Below, in pieces: positions 1-7,240 of a stretch of 64,000 bases of DNA. The stretch is from Lachnospiraceae bacterium C6A11. Lineage in GTDB: Bacteria > Bacillota > Clostridia > Lachnospirales > Lachnospiraceae. The notes beneath the pieces were generated by a model, which was not told the origin of the DNA, did no database searches, and saw nothing but the letters and a program-made list of their open reading frames with translations. Positions within the stretch are counted from its first letter, which is position 1. Every line of letters starts with the position of its first letter. Made by a program: the position numbers and the translations under genes. The stretch lies in the NCBI GenBank assembly GCA_000702245.1, contig KL370879.1, forward strand, positions 95,443 to 159,442, read 5' to 3'.

Positions 1-467
1 CGTCTGTCTCCATCCGGGCGTGGACGTCTGTCATCCGGACGCATAGGTCTATCTCCGTCCGGTCTTGGACGTCTCTCACCTTCAGGACGTACACCATCCG
101 GACGTGGCCTTCTCTCGCCATCCGGGCGTACAGGTCTGTCTCCCTCAGGTCTTGGTCGTCTCTCGGCATCAGGGCGCACACCATCCGGGCGAGGTCTTCT
201 CTCACCTTCAGGACGTACCTTCTTGTCACCCTCAGCACTTACAGGAGCCTTCTCAACCGGCTTTGCTTCAACCGGCTTTGCTTCAGCCGCCTTAGGTGCA
301 GGTTTTGCGGTGATAGTGTCCTTAACATATTTCATAAGGTCATCATCGATACCGCTGGAAGCCTTAAGGCCTTCCTTTTTACTTCCTACTATTTGTAATA
401 CATCATTACTTGATATAGTTTTACCGGTTTCTGCAGATAACTCCTTAGCAAACTCGTAAACTCTCAT
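1..467 (-). CDS. infB: Translation initiation factor IF-2, N-terminal part (runs off the window)
   Basis: The reading frame starts at ATG 467 with an AGAGGTGT ribosome site just after the L7Ae gene and stays open to base 1. The first residues (MRVYEFAKEL) and the KASSGIDDDL segment are the IF-2 N-terminal subdomain of the family. They are followed by an Ala/Lys/Pro/Val/Glu linker and then a long Arg/Pro/Gly/Asp repeat built on RPDG and RPEG units, the usual low-complexity region ahead of the GTPase core. The G domain lies outside the window. IF-2 delivers initiator tRNA to the ribosome. It is the last visible gene of the rimP-nusA-rnpM-L7Ae-infB operon, a standard Firmicute order, so the assignment is firm despite truncation. 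Confidence 0.93.
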   Translation of the reverse strand, partial: MRVYEFAKELSAETGKTISSNDVLQIVGSKKEGLKASSGIDDDLMKYVKDTITAKPAPKAAEAKPVEAKPVEKAPVSAEGDKKVRPEGERRPRPDGVRPDAERRPRPEGDRPVRPDGERRPRPDGVRPEGERRPRPDGDRPMRPDDRRPRPDGDR

Positions 468-479
468 TCATTACACCTC

Positions 480-788
480 TTAATTTCCGTCGGGACCGAA
501 TTTCTTGATGAAGGTCTTGGCAAAGCCCTCATCAGTTATGGCAAGCACCGTTCTGTCTTCCTTGCCTATCGCATGTCCCAGCTCATCCATATTTCCGCAC
601 ATCACGTACGGAATACCGTAGTATCTACTTTTATTCTCAAATTTCTTTTTAGTATTATCCGAAGCATCCTCGGCGATTATCACGAAATAAGCTTTTCCTT
701 CCGTGATAGCCTTCTCTGCTGCGAATCCACCTGAAGCCACACTGCCGGCTTTGGCAGCCAGCCCCAGCATTCCGAGTCTTTTATCCAT
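480..788 (-). CDS. L7Ae-family ribosome-associated protein (YlxQ type)
   Basis: A protein of about 102 residues of the L7Ae/L30e/S12e/Gadd45 fold that binds kink-turn RNA in other bacteria. The opening (KRLGMLGLAAKAGSVASG) and the IIAEDASDNTKKKF segment are characteristic. A TTG start at 797 is possible, but the GGAG site lies only 2 nt from it. The ATG at 788 has about 10 nt spacing and is chosen. It overlaps the end of rnpM by 8 bases, suggesting translational coupling. Its place between rnpM and infB is the one always seen in Firmicutes. The exact role in the cell is not settled for this family. Confidence 0.9.
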   Translation of the reverse strand: MDKRLGMLGLAAKAGSVASGGFAAEKAITEGKAYFVIIAEDASDNTKKKFENKSRYYGIPYVMCGNMDELGHAIGKEDRTVLAITDEGFAKTFIKKFGPDGN

Positions 789-1047
789 TGTTTCCAAGCT
801 CCGCTGTCAGTTCATCATAGATCTCGTCGCTGACCTTCATACCGAAGGCCTTGCTGAGAGAATTGCTTTTCTTCGCCTTCATCATACACTCCTCAGAGTG
901 GCAGATGTAAGCACCGCGTCCGTTCATCCTACCAGTCTTGTCAAGCATTATACTGCCTTCCGCCGTTCTGATAACTCTTATCAGAGCTGACTTCTCTTTC
1001 ATCTCGTTGCAGCCTATGCATTTTCTGAGCGGTTTCTTCTTCTCCAT
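781..1047 (-). CDS. rnpM: YlxR/RnpM family RNA-binding protein
   Basis: An 88-residue DUF448 protein. The motif RKCIGC near residues 8-13 and GRGAYIC near 43-49, with four cysteines (C10, C13, C49, C54), define the family. YlxR was renamed RnpM after work linking it to RNase P modulation in Bacillus; that role is carried over from the family, not shown here. The start ATG at 1047 lies 10 bases beyond the nusA stop, and the AAGGAG site sits inside the last nusA codons (spacing about 12). It overlaps the next gene. Confidence 0.9.
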   Translation of the reverse strand: MEKKKPLRKCIGCNEMKEKSALIRVIRTAEGSIMLDKTGRMNGRGAYICHSEECMMKAKKSNSLSKAFGMKVSDEIYDELTAELGNNG

Positions 1048-1056
1048 GGATCAGTA

Positions 1057-2355
1057 TTACTCCTTGTCATCCGAACCGGAATTCTCATCCTCGTAATCGT
1101 CGTATTCCTCGTCGTCGTAATCATCGTATTCCTCATCAGAATACTCTTCATCGTCATAATCCTCGCGGTCATAATCCTCATCATACTCTTCGTCATCATA
1201 ACCGTCGCGATCATAATCGTCATCGTATTTCTCATTATCATAATCGTCATCATACTTCTCATCGTCGTATTCGCGATCATAATCGTCATTGTAATTATCG
1301 TCGTAGTACTCCTCGCCAAGCTCCTTAGCCTGTGACTCACTCTTGATATCGATCTTGTAGCCTGTAAGCTTTGCAGCAAGTCTTGCGTTCTGGCCTTCCT
1401 TACCGATTGCAAGTGAAAGCTGATAATCAGGAACAACAACCTTTGCTGACTTCTCGCCATCAAGGAGTCTTACGGAAATAACCTTTGAAGGGCTGAGGGC
1501 ATGCTCGATAAATACAGCCGGATCCTCGCTCCACTCGATGATATCGATCTTCTCACCCTTAAGGTCGTCAACGATATTATTTACTCTTGTTCCGCTCATA
1601 CCTACGCAGGCACCAACGGCATCAACATTTTTATCATTTGAGTATACAGCGATCTTTGTTCTTGATCCTGCTTCTCTTGAGATGCTCTTGATCTCAACTG
1701 TACCATCTGCAACCTCTGAGATCTCTCTCTCGAAAAGTCTCTTAACAAGGTCCGGATGTGTTCTTGAAACAACAACCTTGAAGCCCTTTGGATTCTTCTT
1801 AACTTCAACGATGTAAAGCTTGATCCTGTCGCCTGTTCTGTAGTGCTCGCCCGGGATCATCTCCTGCTCGCTGAGGATAGTCTCCATCTTTTCATCAAGA
1901 CTGATCGTAAGTCCTCTGTCATTTACCTTCTGAACGATACCTGTTATGATATCCTTCTCTCTTGAAGCGAAATAATCAAATACAGCAGATCTTTCGCCTT
2001 CCTTGATAGCCTGAACAATGATGCTTCTTGCCTTCTGAGCTGCAATACGTCCGAAATCCTTGGTCGTAACCTCAACGCGGATCTCATCATCGAGCTTAGC
2101 TTCCGGATCATAGTGCTTAGCCTCTTCAAGAGTCATCTCTCTGTGTGTATCGTAAATAACATCTACGACAGTCTTGTTGGCAAATACCTGAATCTTGCCT
2201 GTTGTCCTGTCCATCTTTACTTCATAATCAGTATCCTTACCGAAATCCTTCTCGCAGGCAGAATCGAGCGACTTCTCGATAGCCTCCATAAGAACTTCCT
2301 TGCTTATTCCCTTTTCCTTCTCTAATTGATCGAGTGCATCAATTATCTCTGACAT
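1057..2355 (-). CDS. nusA: Transcription termination/antitermination factor NusA with hyperacidic tail
   Basis: 432 residues. The N-terminal RNA-polymerase-binding domain, an S1 domain (around 135-200) and two KH domains (around 200-345, with SIGKEGQNARLAAKLTG in the second) are intact. NusA binds RNA polymerase and nascent RNA and modulates pausing and intrinsic termination. From about residue 348 the protein continues as an extreme Asp/Glu/Tyr tail of some 84 residues made of EYDD, DYDR and EKYDDDYD-like units, encoded by a repetitive GAY/TAY-rich stretch (1062-1310). Clostridial NusA normally ends near the second KH domain, so the tail is an addition. RBS AGGAGG upstream of ATG 2355. Part of the rimP-infB operon. 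Confidence 0.97.
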   Translation of the reverse strand: MSEIIDALDQLEKEKGISKEVLMEAIEKSLDSACEKDFGKDTDYEVKMDRTTGKIQVFANKTVVDVIYDTHREMTLEEAKHYDPEAKLDDEIRVEVTTKDFGRIAAQKARSIIVQAIKEGERSAVFDYFASREKDIITGIVQKVNDRGLTISLDEKMETILSEQEMIPGEHYRTGDRIKLYIVEVKKNPKGFKVVVSRTHPDLVKRLFEREISEVADGTVEIKSISREAGSRTKIAVYSNDKNVDAVGACVGMSGTRVNNIVDDLKGEKIDIIEWSEDPAVFIEHALSPSKVISVRLLDGEKSAKVVVPDYQLSLAIGKEGQNARLAAKLTGYKIDIKSESQAKELGEEYYDDNYNDDYDREYDDEKYDDDYDNEKYDDDYDRDGYDDEEYDEDYDREDYDDEEYSDEEYDDYDDEEYDDYEDENSGSDDKE

Positions 2356-2427
2356 TTTTTTCTATTCCTCCTAACTTTTGTATAATTCTGGTCAATAACT
2401 ACTATATTTAAAATACAAATTTTAAAA

Positions 2428-2889
2428 CTACTCCACGAACGCAAGTCTTACACCGGAAATATTGCTGCGTTCAAGCTTTAAGTCCTCTTCGCCTACGTTA
2501 ACGGTTACACTTCCTTCATCGAAGGCCTTAAGCTCACCTTCAAGCTCCTTCATACCGTTCACGGCACTGTAAAGCTTTACCTCTATTAGCTTTCCGATAG
2601 ACCTCTCGAAGTCCTTGTCCTTCTTAAGCGGTCTGGTAAGTCCCGGTGAGCTGACCTCTAAGATATAAGCCTCTTCAATCATGTCCGCTTCATCAAGCTT
2701 ATCCGACAGCTTACGGCTTATTGCCACGCAGTCATCTATGCCTATTCCGCCTTCCTTATCCGCATAAACCCTGAGGATAAAGTCCGGTCCCTCTTTGACA
2801 TACTCAACATCCCAGAGAGAATAGCCACCCTCTTCGATGATCGGCATGACAAGCTCTGTCGTCCTTTCTTCAATTTCAGTCCTTTTCAA
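2428..2889 (-). CDS. rimP: Ribosome maturation factor RimP
   Basis: 153 residues with the RimP pattern: N-terminal domain around GYSLWDVEYVKEGPDFILRV, the conserved DCVAISRKLSDKLD and the EVSSPGLTRPL segment, then an SH3-like C-terminal domain. RimP helps late assembly of the 30S subunit. The start is a TTG at 2889 preceded by GGGAG. First gene of the rimP-nusA-rnpM-L7Ae-infB operon. A terminator-like hairpin stands about 25 bases upstream of its start and may insulate it from, or couple it to, upstream transcription. Confidence 0.95.
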   Translation of the reverse strand: MKRTEIEERTTELVMPIIEEGGYSLWDVEYVKEGPDFILRVYADKEGGIGIDDCVAISRKLSDKLDEADMIEEAYILEVSSPGLTRPLKKDKDFERSIGKLIEVKLYSAVNGMKELEGELKAFDEGSVTVNVGEEDLKLERSNISGVRLAFVE

Positions 2890-2913
2890 TATATCACTCC
2901 CGTCTCAAAGTAA

Positions 2914-2938
2914 AATGGGTTCGGAACCCGAACCCATT
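2914..2938 (-). terminator. Intrinsic terminator or leader hairpin between PAP2 gene and rimP
   Basis: A perfect 11-bp inverted repeat (AATGGGTTCGG at 2914-2924, its complement at 2928-2938) with a 3-nt loop. Read on the minus strand it is followed by TTACTTT. It stands after the PAP2 gene and just before rimP, so it is either a terminator of the lipid operon or an attenuator in the rimP leader. Confidence 0.65.
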
Positions 2939-3000
2939 CAAGTTAATTTGTATTATGTTAATAGGATTATAACATGTGTTACGTAAAATGCAAGCAGAAT

Positions 3001-3711
3001 TTACGTATTTTCGATGTTTTTGATGTTTTTCATCTTTTTCCTGTAACCCGGTTTTCTAAAAAAGCCGGCAAAATATCCGATAGCAATAACAGGCATAGCT
3101 CCGAGGATATCCAGACACGAATGCTGTTTTACAAAGCATATCGATATGGTGATACCCAAAGCGATAAACAGTATTATCGGAAACGCTATCTTATTCGAGA
3201 ATCTCTTCGATCTCCATGCTCCGAATACAACTGCGAAAGCTCCTACAACATGATCCGAAGGGAATATGCAGGTCGGATTGTCTGCCGCATATATACGTTC
3301 CGTCAGCCAGGTGCAGAAGTTATGTCTCGGCATCGGATCCGGCCACATCGTATGTCCCGAAGGATATGCAAAATAGATCACATTCGAAAGCGTAAACGCA
3401 ACGATGAAATACTTCATCGTCATCTTGAACACATCAACCTCGAAGAGACACGCATATAAGAGAAAGAGTATCCAGAACGGATACCAGAGTGCGTAAAACA
3501 GTATAAAATACTCGTTAAACGGTATGATATCATCAAGTTTACAGTGTATCTCATGGAAGTTGGTCAGTGCTCTTCTCTCGGCAACAAAGAAAATATAAGT
3601 ATGAACCGCAAAGAAAAGTGACCAGAAAACATGTCTGTATTTTGGTTTTACCAAGTCCTTGATACTGTGGAAATCCTTAAAGAGGAAGTCTTCATAAAGT
3701 CCTTTTAACAT
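3001..3711 (-). CDS. PAP2-superfamily membrane phosphatase
   Basis: 236 residues with several hydrophobic helices. The PAP2 active-site motifs appear as FPSDHVVGAFAVVF (C2, PSDH in place of the common PSGH) and VKQHSCLDILGA (C3, His and Asp kept). Family members remove phosphate from lipid phosphates such as phosphatidate or undecaprenyl diphosphate at the membrane, or transfer head groups; the substrate cannot be told here. The start overlaps the end of the ACP gene by 20 bases with an AGAAGGAC site in the overlap, so it is translationally coupled to acpP and probably serves lipid metabolism. Confidence 0.85.
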   Translation of the reverse strand: MLKGLYEDFLFKDFHSIKDLVKPKYRHVFWSLFFAVHTYIFFVAERRALTNFHEIHCKLDDIIPFNEYFILFYALWYPFWILFLLYACLFEVDVFKMTMKYFIVAFTLSNVIYFAYPSGHTMWPDPMPRHNFCTWLTERIYAADNPTCIFPSDHVVGAFAVVFGAWRSKRFSNKIAFPIILFIALGITISICFVKQHSCLDILGAMPVIAIGYFAGFFRKPGYRKKMKNIKNIENT

Positions 3712-3937
3712 TGTCCTTCTGCCTCTCCAAGTAGTCTACTATATCCTGAACAGTCACAAATGACGAAAGCTTCTCGTCCGGTATCATGATACCGTAATCT
3801 TCCTCGATGGTCATAAGGAGCTGCAGTGTATCGATGGAATCCGCACCAAGATCCTCCTTGAAACGCGATTCCGGAAGCACCTGCACATCCTTCAGCTTCA
3901 GCTGCTTTATCAGCACCTTTTTTACTTCTTCAAACAT
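3692..3937 (-). CDS. acpP: Acyl carrier protein
   Basis: 81 residues. The LGADSIDTLQLLMTIEE motif carries Ser34, the site of the 4'-phosphopantetheine arm. The acidic helix II is typical. ACP shuttles acyl chains in fatty acid synthesis and is a donor for PlsX, whose gene is 17 bases upstream. The pair plsX-acpP is a common Firmicute arrangement. DSID replaces the usual DSLD around the modified serine, a minor variation. RBS GGAGATAAGG before ATG 3937. Confidence 0.94.
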   Translation of the reverse strand: MFEEVKKVLIKQLKLKDVQVLPESRFKEDLGADSIDTLQLLMTIEEDYGIMIPDEKLSSFVTVQDIVDYLERQKDNVKRTL

Positions 3938-3954
3938 TCCCTTATCTCCTTCAC

Positions 3955-5016
3955 TTAAACTTCGGCTGCCTTAATAGTCTCGGCGATCTTCTCATTCAGT
4001 CCGCTTTCAACCATTTTGTAAGCCTGTTCAATACATTTGGCAACCGCCACCTTATCACTGCTGCCATGCCCCTTAACAATCACCTTCTCAGAGCCCAGCA
4101 TAACGCTTCCGCCATACCTCTGATAATTCATGAAGGCTTTCTCTTCCATAAACATCTTCTTCATGAAAAGTGCTCCAAGCTGGTACTTTTTCTTTTTGTT
4201 TATATCATTTTTGATCTTCTTCAGAAGTTCAAGTGCAGTCCCCTCAACCGATTTCACAAGAACATTTCCTGAAAAACCATCACAAACGACAAGATCATAA
4301 TCTCCGGAAAGAAGCTCTCTTGCTTCCATATTTCCAACGAAATTGATATCCGGAGTTTCCTTTAATAGCTTATATGCCTCTCTGCGGAGATCATCGCCCT
4401 TTTCTTCCTCAACACCGATATTAAGAAGACCAACCCTCGGCTTATCCATCATAAATGCAGTTTCAAGAAATCTGCTGCCCATGATGGCAAACTGCTGAAG
4501 CATATCTGCATTTACATCAACGTTTGCTCCGCTGTCACAGATACCGATAACTCCGCCCTTCATTGTTGGAAGTATCGGACAAAATGCAGGTCTTCTGACT
4601 CCCTCGATACGAGGTATCCTTAGAGTTGCCGCAGCCACAAGGGCTCCGGTCGCGCCATTACTGACCATGGCTGATATATTTTCATCCTCTCGAAGCATCT
4701 TTATCGAACGCATCATAGAGCTGTTCTTCTTAAGTCTGATGGCATCGGTCGGTTTATCGTTACCGGTAATAACCTCCGGCGCATGAACTATCTCTATTCT
4801 GCTCTTAAGATTGTCTACCAGAGAAAGCTTTTTGTTATGTTTTTTTGCAGAGGTTTTGATGCCCTTATAGGTATCGTCAAGCACTCTTTCTATATCCTTC
4901 TCATCCCCCACAAGGACCACATGTATATCCTTATGCTTGATGAGCTCAATTATGGCTCCGTGTATATTTGCTTCAGGGCTGTTATCGCCCCCGAGCGTAT
5001 CCACTATTATTTTCAA
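3955..5016 (-). CDS. plsX: Phosphate acyltransferase PlsX
   Basis: 353 residues. The N-terminal VDTLGGDNSP motif and central SNGATGALVAAAT and GICDSGANVDV segments identify PlsX, which turns acyl-ACP plus phosphate into acyl-phosphate, the substrate of PlsY in phospholipid synthesis. The start is a TTG at 5016 with AGGAGG nine bases upstream. Followed directly by acpP. FakA and FakB, which make the same acyl-phosphate from exogenous fatty acids, are encoded a few genes upstream on the same strand. Confidence 0.96.
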   Translation of the reverse strand: MKIIVDTLGGDNSPEANIHGAIIELIKHKDIHVVLVGDEKDIERVLDDTYKGIKTSAKKHNKKLSLVDNLKSRIEIVHAPEVITGNDKPTDAIRLKKNSSMMRSIKMLREDENISAMVSNGATGALVAAATLRIPRIEGVRRPAFCPILPTMKGGVIGICDSGANVDVNADMLQQFAIMGSRFLETAFMMDKPRVGLLNIGVEEEKGDDLRREAYKLLKETPDINFVGNMEARELLSGDYDLVVCDGFSGNVLVKSVEGTALELLKKIKNDINKKKKYQLGALFMKKMFMEEKAFMNYQRYGGSVMLGSEKVIVKGHGSSDKVAVAKCIEQAYKMVESGLNEKIAETIKAAEV

Positions 5017-5045
5017 TCTGCCCGTCCTCCTGTTTAGTGGCTTAG

Positions 5046-5079
5046 AAAAAGCTTTCTGAACGGGTCAGGAAAGCTTTTT
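5046..5079 (-). terminator. Intrinsic terminator after the acyltransferase-like gene
   Basis: On the minus strand AAAAAGCTTTCCTGA pairs with TCAGAAAGCTTTTT around a CCCGT loop with one bulged base. The stop codon of the upstream gene (5065) lies inside the stem. The 3' arm supplies the T run. It separates that gene from plsX. Confidence 0.75.
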
Positions 5080-6186
5080 AATGTAGGCTCTTCTTCTTTT
5101 ATGCTGAACGGCATTGAATCTCTTCCACTGGTTACGTATCGAATGATTATCAACCAGATTGAGGTTGGTCTCAGCGTATTCTATGCCGTCCTCGCGGAGC
5201 ATTCTTACAAGTCCAGCTGCGATAAGTGCATTTACGCCCTTATTCTTATATTCTGGTGCTACCGCGATGAGTCCGAGATCAAGGATCTTCGGATGTTTGA
5301 TGGCCTTAAGCAGTCTGCCAAGCGCCATCGGAGTTATATGTCCGTAAGACTTCTGAACTGCCTTCGACAGAGATGGGAAGCACAGTCCGAGAGCAACAAC
5401 TTTATCGTTTTCATCAAGTACAACACCGCAATGATTAAGATCTATAATAAGCTTGAAGTTTGATATCAGCATCTTCTTCATTCCGTCTGTGAAAGGAACT
5501 GTGCCGTAAATATCCTTATATGCTTCATCAAGCAGTTCAAAGAAGGCATCGGCGTATTTATCCAGGAAATCATTAACACCGTCTGCCTCACCGTAATGAA
5601 GATTGTAACGCTTCATGATGAAGTCAGCCATCTTCTGGATGGTGTCGTCTCCCTCGTCAGGTGCGTAGATCTTACTTTCTACCCACTCAACCTCTTTCTC
5701 GTAGCCGCAGTATTTTATAAGCTCCTCATAATAATCATAATTATACTGCTCTTCAAAGGTTGAAAGCTCATCAAAGCCCTCAACAAGCAGTCCCTCTCTC
5801 TCAAGATCCGAGAAACCGAGAGGTCCGCATACTATATCCATGCCTTTTGATGCGCCCCACTTCTCGACAGCATCAAAAAGGGCCTTTGCAACCTTCTTAT
5901 CATTTATCGAATCGAATCTCGTGAATCTGATCCTGTTTTCGCCTGTTTTCTCATTGCTTGATCTCTGAAGTATGCCGGAGATTCGTCCTGCAATCTTGCC
6001 GTTCTTGTAAGCGTTGAAATACACTGCATCGCAGGTATCATAATATACATAATTCTTACTGAATATCTTCTTCTCATCACCATAAAGAGGTGGTACGAAA
6101 TAAGGACTGCCCTTATACAATCTGAGCGGAAAATCAAGGAATTCCTTCTTTTCCTTTCTGGTTTTAACCTCTCTGACTTCTATCAT
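5065..6186 (-). CDS. Acyl-CoA N-acyltransferase-fold protein (function unknown)
   Basis: 373 residues from ATG 6186, chosen because AGGAGG stands seven bases before it; a longer frame upstream lacks such a site. The N-terminal half (MIEVREVKTRKEKKEFLDFPLRLYKG, then GPLGFSDLEREGLLVEGFDEL) and the C-terminal GLIAVAPEYKNKGVNALI segment, which resembles a GNAT acetyl-CoA-binding loop, belong to a family often labelled N-acetyltransferase or YghO-like in Clostridia. Two GNAT-like halves are likely. Substrate unknown. It sits inside a lipid-metabolism block, between FakB and PlsX, but no direct tie to lipids can be shown. Confidence 0.75.
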   Translation of the reverse strand: MIEVREVKTRKEKKEFLDFPLRLYKGSPYFVPPLYGDEKKIFSKNYVYYDTCDAVYFNAYKNGKIAGRISGILQRSSNEKTGENRIRFTRFDSINDKKVAKALFDAVEKWGASKGMDIVCGPLGFSDLEREGLLVEGFDELSTFEEQYNYDYYEELIKYCGYEKEVEWVESKIYAPDEGDDTIQKMADFIMKRYNLHYGEADGVNDFLDKYADAFFELLDEAYKDIYGTVPFTDGMKKMLISNFKLIIDLNHCGVVLDENDKVVALGLCFPSLSKAVQKSYGHITPMALGRLLKAIKHPKILDLGLIAVAPEYKNKGVNALIAAGLVRMLREDGIEYAETNLNLVDNHSIRNQWKRFNAVQHKRRRAYIKKLS

Positions 6187-6260
6187 ATACCTTCCTCCTG
6201 AATAATAAACTGATAACGCAGTTCCCACATATTATATGCGTCACCTTCGAAAATACCATT

Positions 6261-7130
6261 TTATCTATGCTTTGCATGGAAGCTCACGCCAACTGTATTT
6301 GGACCGCAATGGCTTCCTGCTGTCGGATTTACATTTGTTATCTCAAGTCTGATATCCTGACCAAACCTGCTCTTAAGAAGATCAGCAAGTTCCTCTGCAA
6401 GATAAGGTGCATCGGCGTGAGCAACTATGATCCTGTGCTCCTTAACATCCTCACCAAGCTCTTCAACGTAGCTTACAAGTCTCTCGACAGCCTTGCTCCT
6501 GCCCTTTTCCTTGCCGATACTTACCATCTTACCTTCTTCATTCATATAAATGATAGGTCTGATGCCAAGCAGTGTTCCCATGGTTCCGGCGATTCCGGAA
6601 ACTCGTCCGCTGTGTCTGAAGAACTTCAGGTCATCTGCGAAGAAATAAACCGCAAACTTATCGATCTCTGTCTTCGACCACTCTATTATCTCATCAATCG
6701 TTTTGCCGGCTTTATAAAGATCACCGATCTCTTTAACTATATTTAAACTTCCGATGGTTATGCCCTTCGTATCTATATCGTAGATAGTCCTGAAAGGGTA
6801 TTTCTCTTTAAGCTCAAGTATCGCCTGATCCATAGCATCAAAGGTTGCAGACATTGCTCTGGAGAAATGAACATAGAGGATATCATTTCCATCCTTAATG
6901 AACGGCTCAAAATACTGTACATATCTATCCTTGCTGATAGCACTTGTATTTGGCAGAACTCCGCCGCGCAGCTTCTCGTAAAATGTATGCGCATCAAAGG
7001 TATCAAAATCCTCGTAAGGATAAACTGTATCACTATCTATGCTGTAAGGCATGCTAATAAGCTTGTAGCCATATTCAGCCGCTTCTTCAGGGGTTATATC
7101 TGTATCTGTATCTGTGAAAAGTATTAACAC
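6261..7130 (-). CDS. fakB: DegV family fatty-acid-binding protein (FakB type)
   Basis: 289 residues. The family pattern is clear: N-terminal TDTDTDITPEEA, PNTSAISKDRY, the LKFFRHSGRVSG segment, and the C-terminal NPTAGSHCGPNTVGVSF. FakB proteins bind a fatty acid and present it to the kinase FakA, giving acyl-phosphate. FakA is encoded immediately upstream on the same strand, which supports this subfunction. Start GTG 7130 with GGAGG nine bases upstream. Binding specificity (saturated or unsaturated chains) cannot be read from the sequence. Confidence 0.88.
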   Translation of the reverse strand: MLILFTDTDTDITPEEAAEYGYKLISMPYSIDSDTVYPYEDFDTFDAHTFYEKLRGGVLPNTSAISKDRYVQYFEPFIKDGNDILYVHFSRAMSATFDAMDQAILELKEKYPFRTIYDIDTKGITIGSLNIVKEIGDLYKAGKTIDEIIEWSKTEIDKFAVYFFADDLKFFRHSGRVSGIAGTMGTLLGIRPIIYMNEEGKMVSIGKEKGRSKAVERLVSYVEELGEDVKEHRIIVAHADAPYLAEELADLLKSRFGQDIRLEITNVNPTAGSHCGPNTVGVSFHAKHR

Positions 7131-7240
7131 TATATGGTACCTCCATGTTAAATCTTACTCTTTGCAGCATCTTTAATTATAACCGATTTACACCTACTTT
7201 TTCAATATGTCGATGCCATTAGAACAAGATTTTTTATGCT

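Noticed and set aside
1014-1463. A long Met/Thr/Arg/Ile-rich frame over the end of nusA
   Set aside because: It is a shadow in another register of the repetitive Asp/Glu/Tyr codons of the NusA tail.
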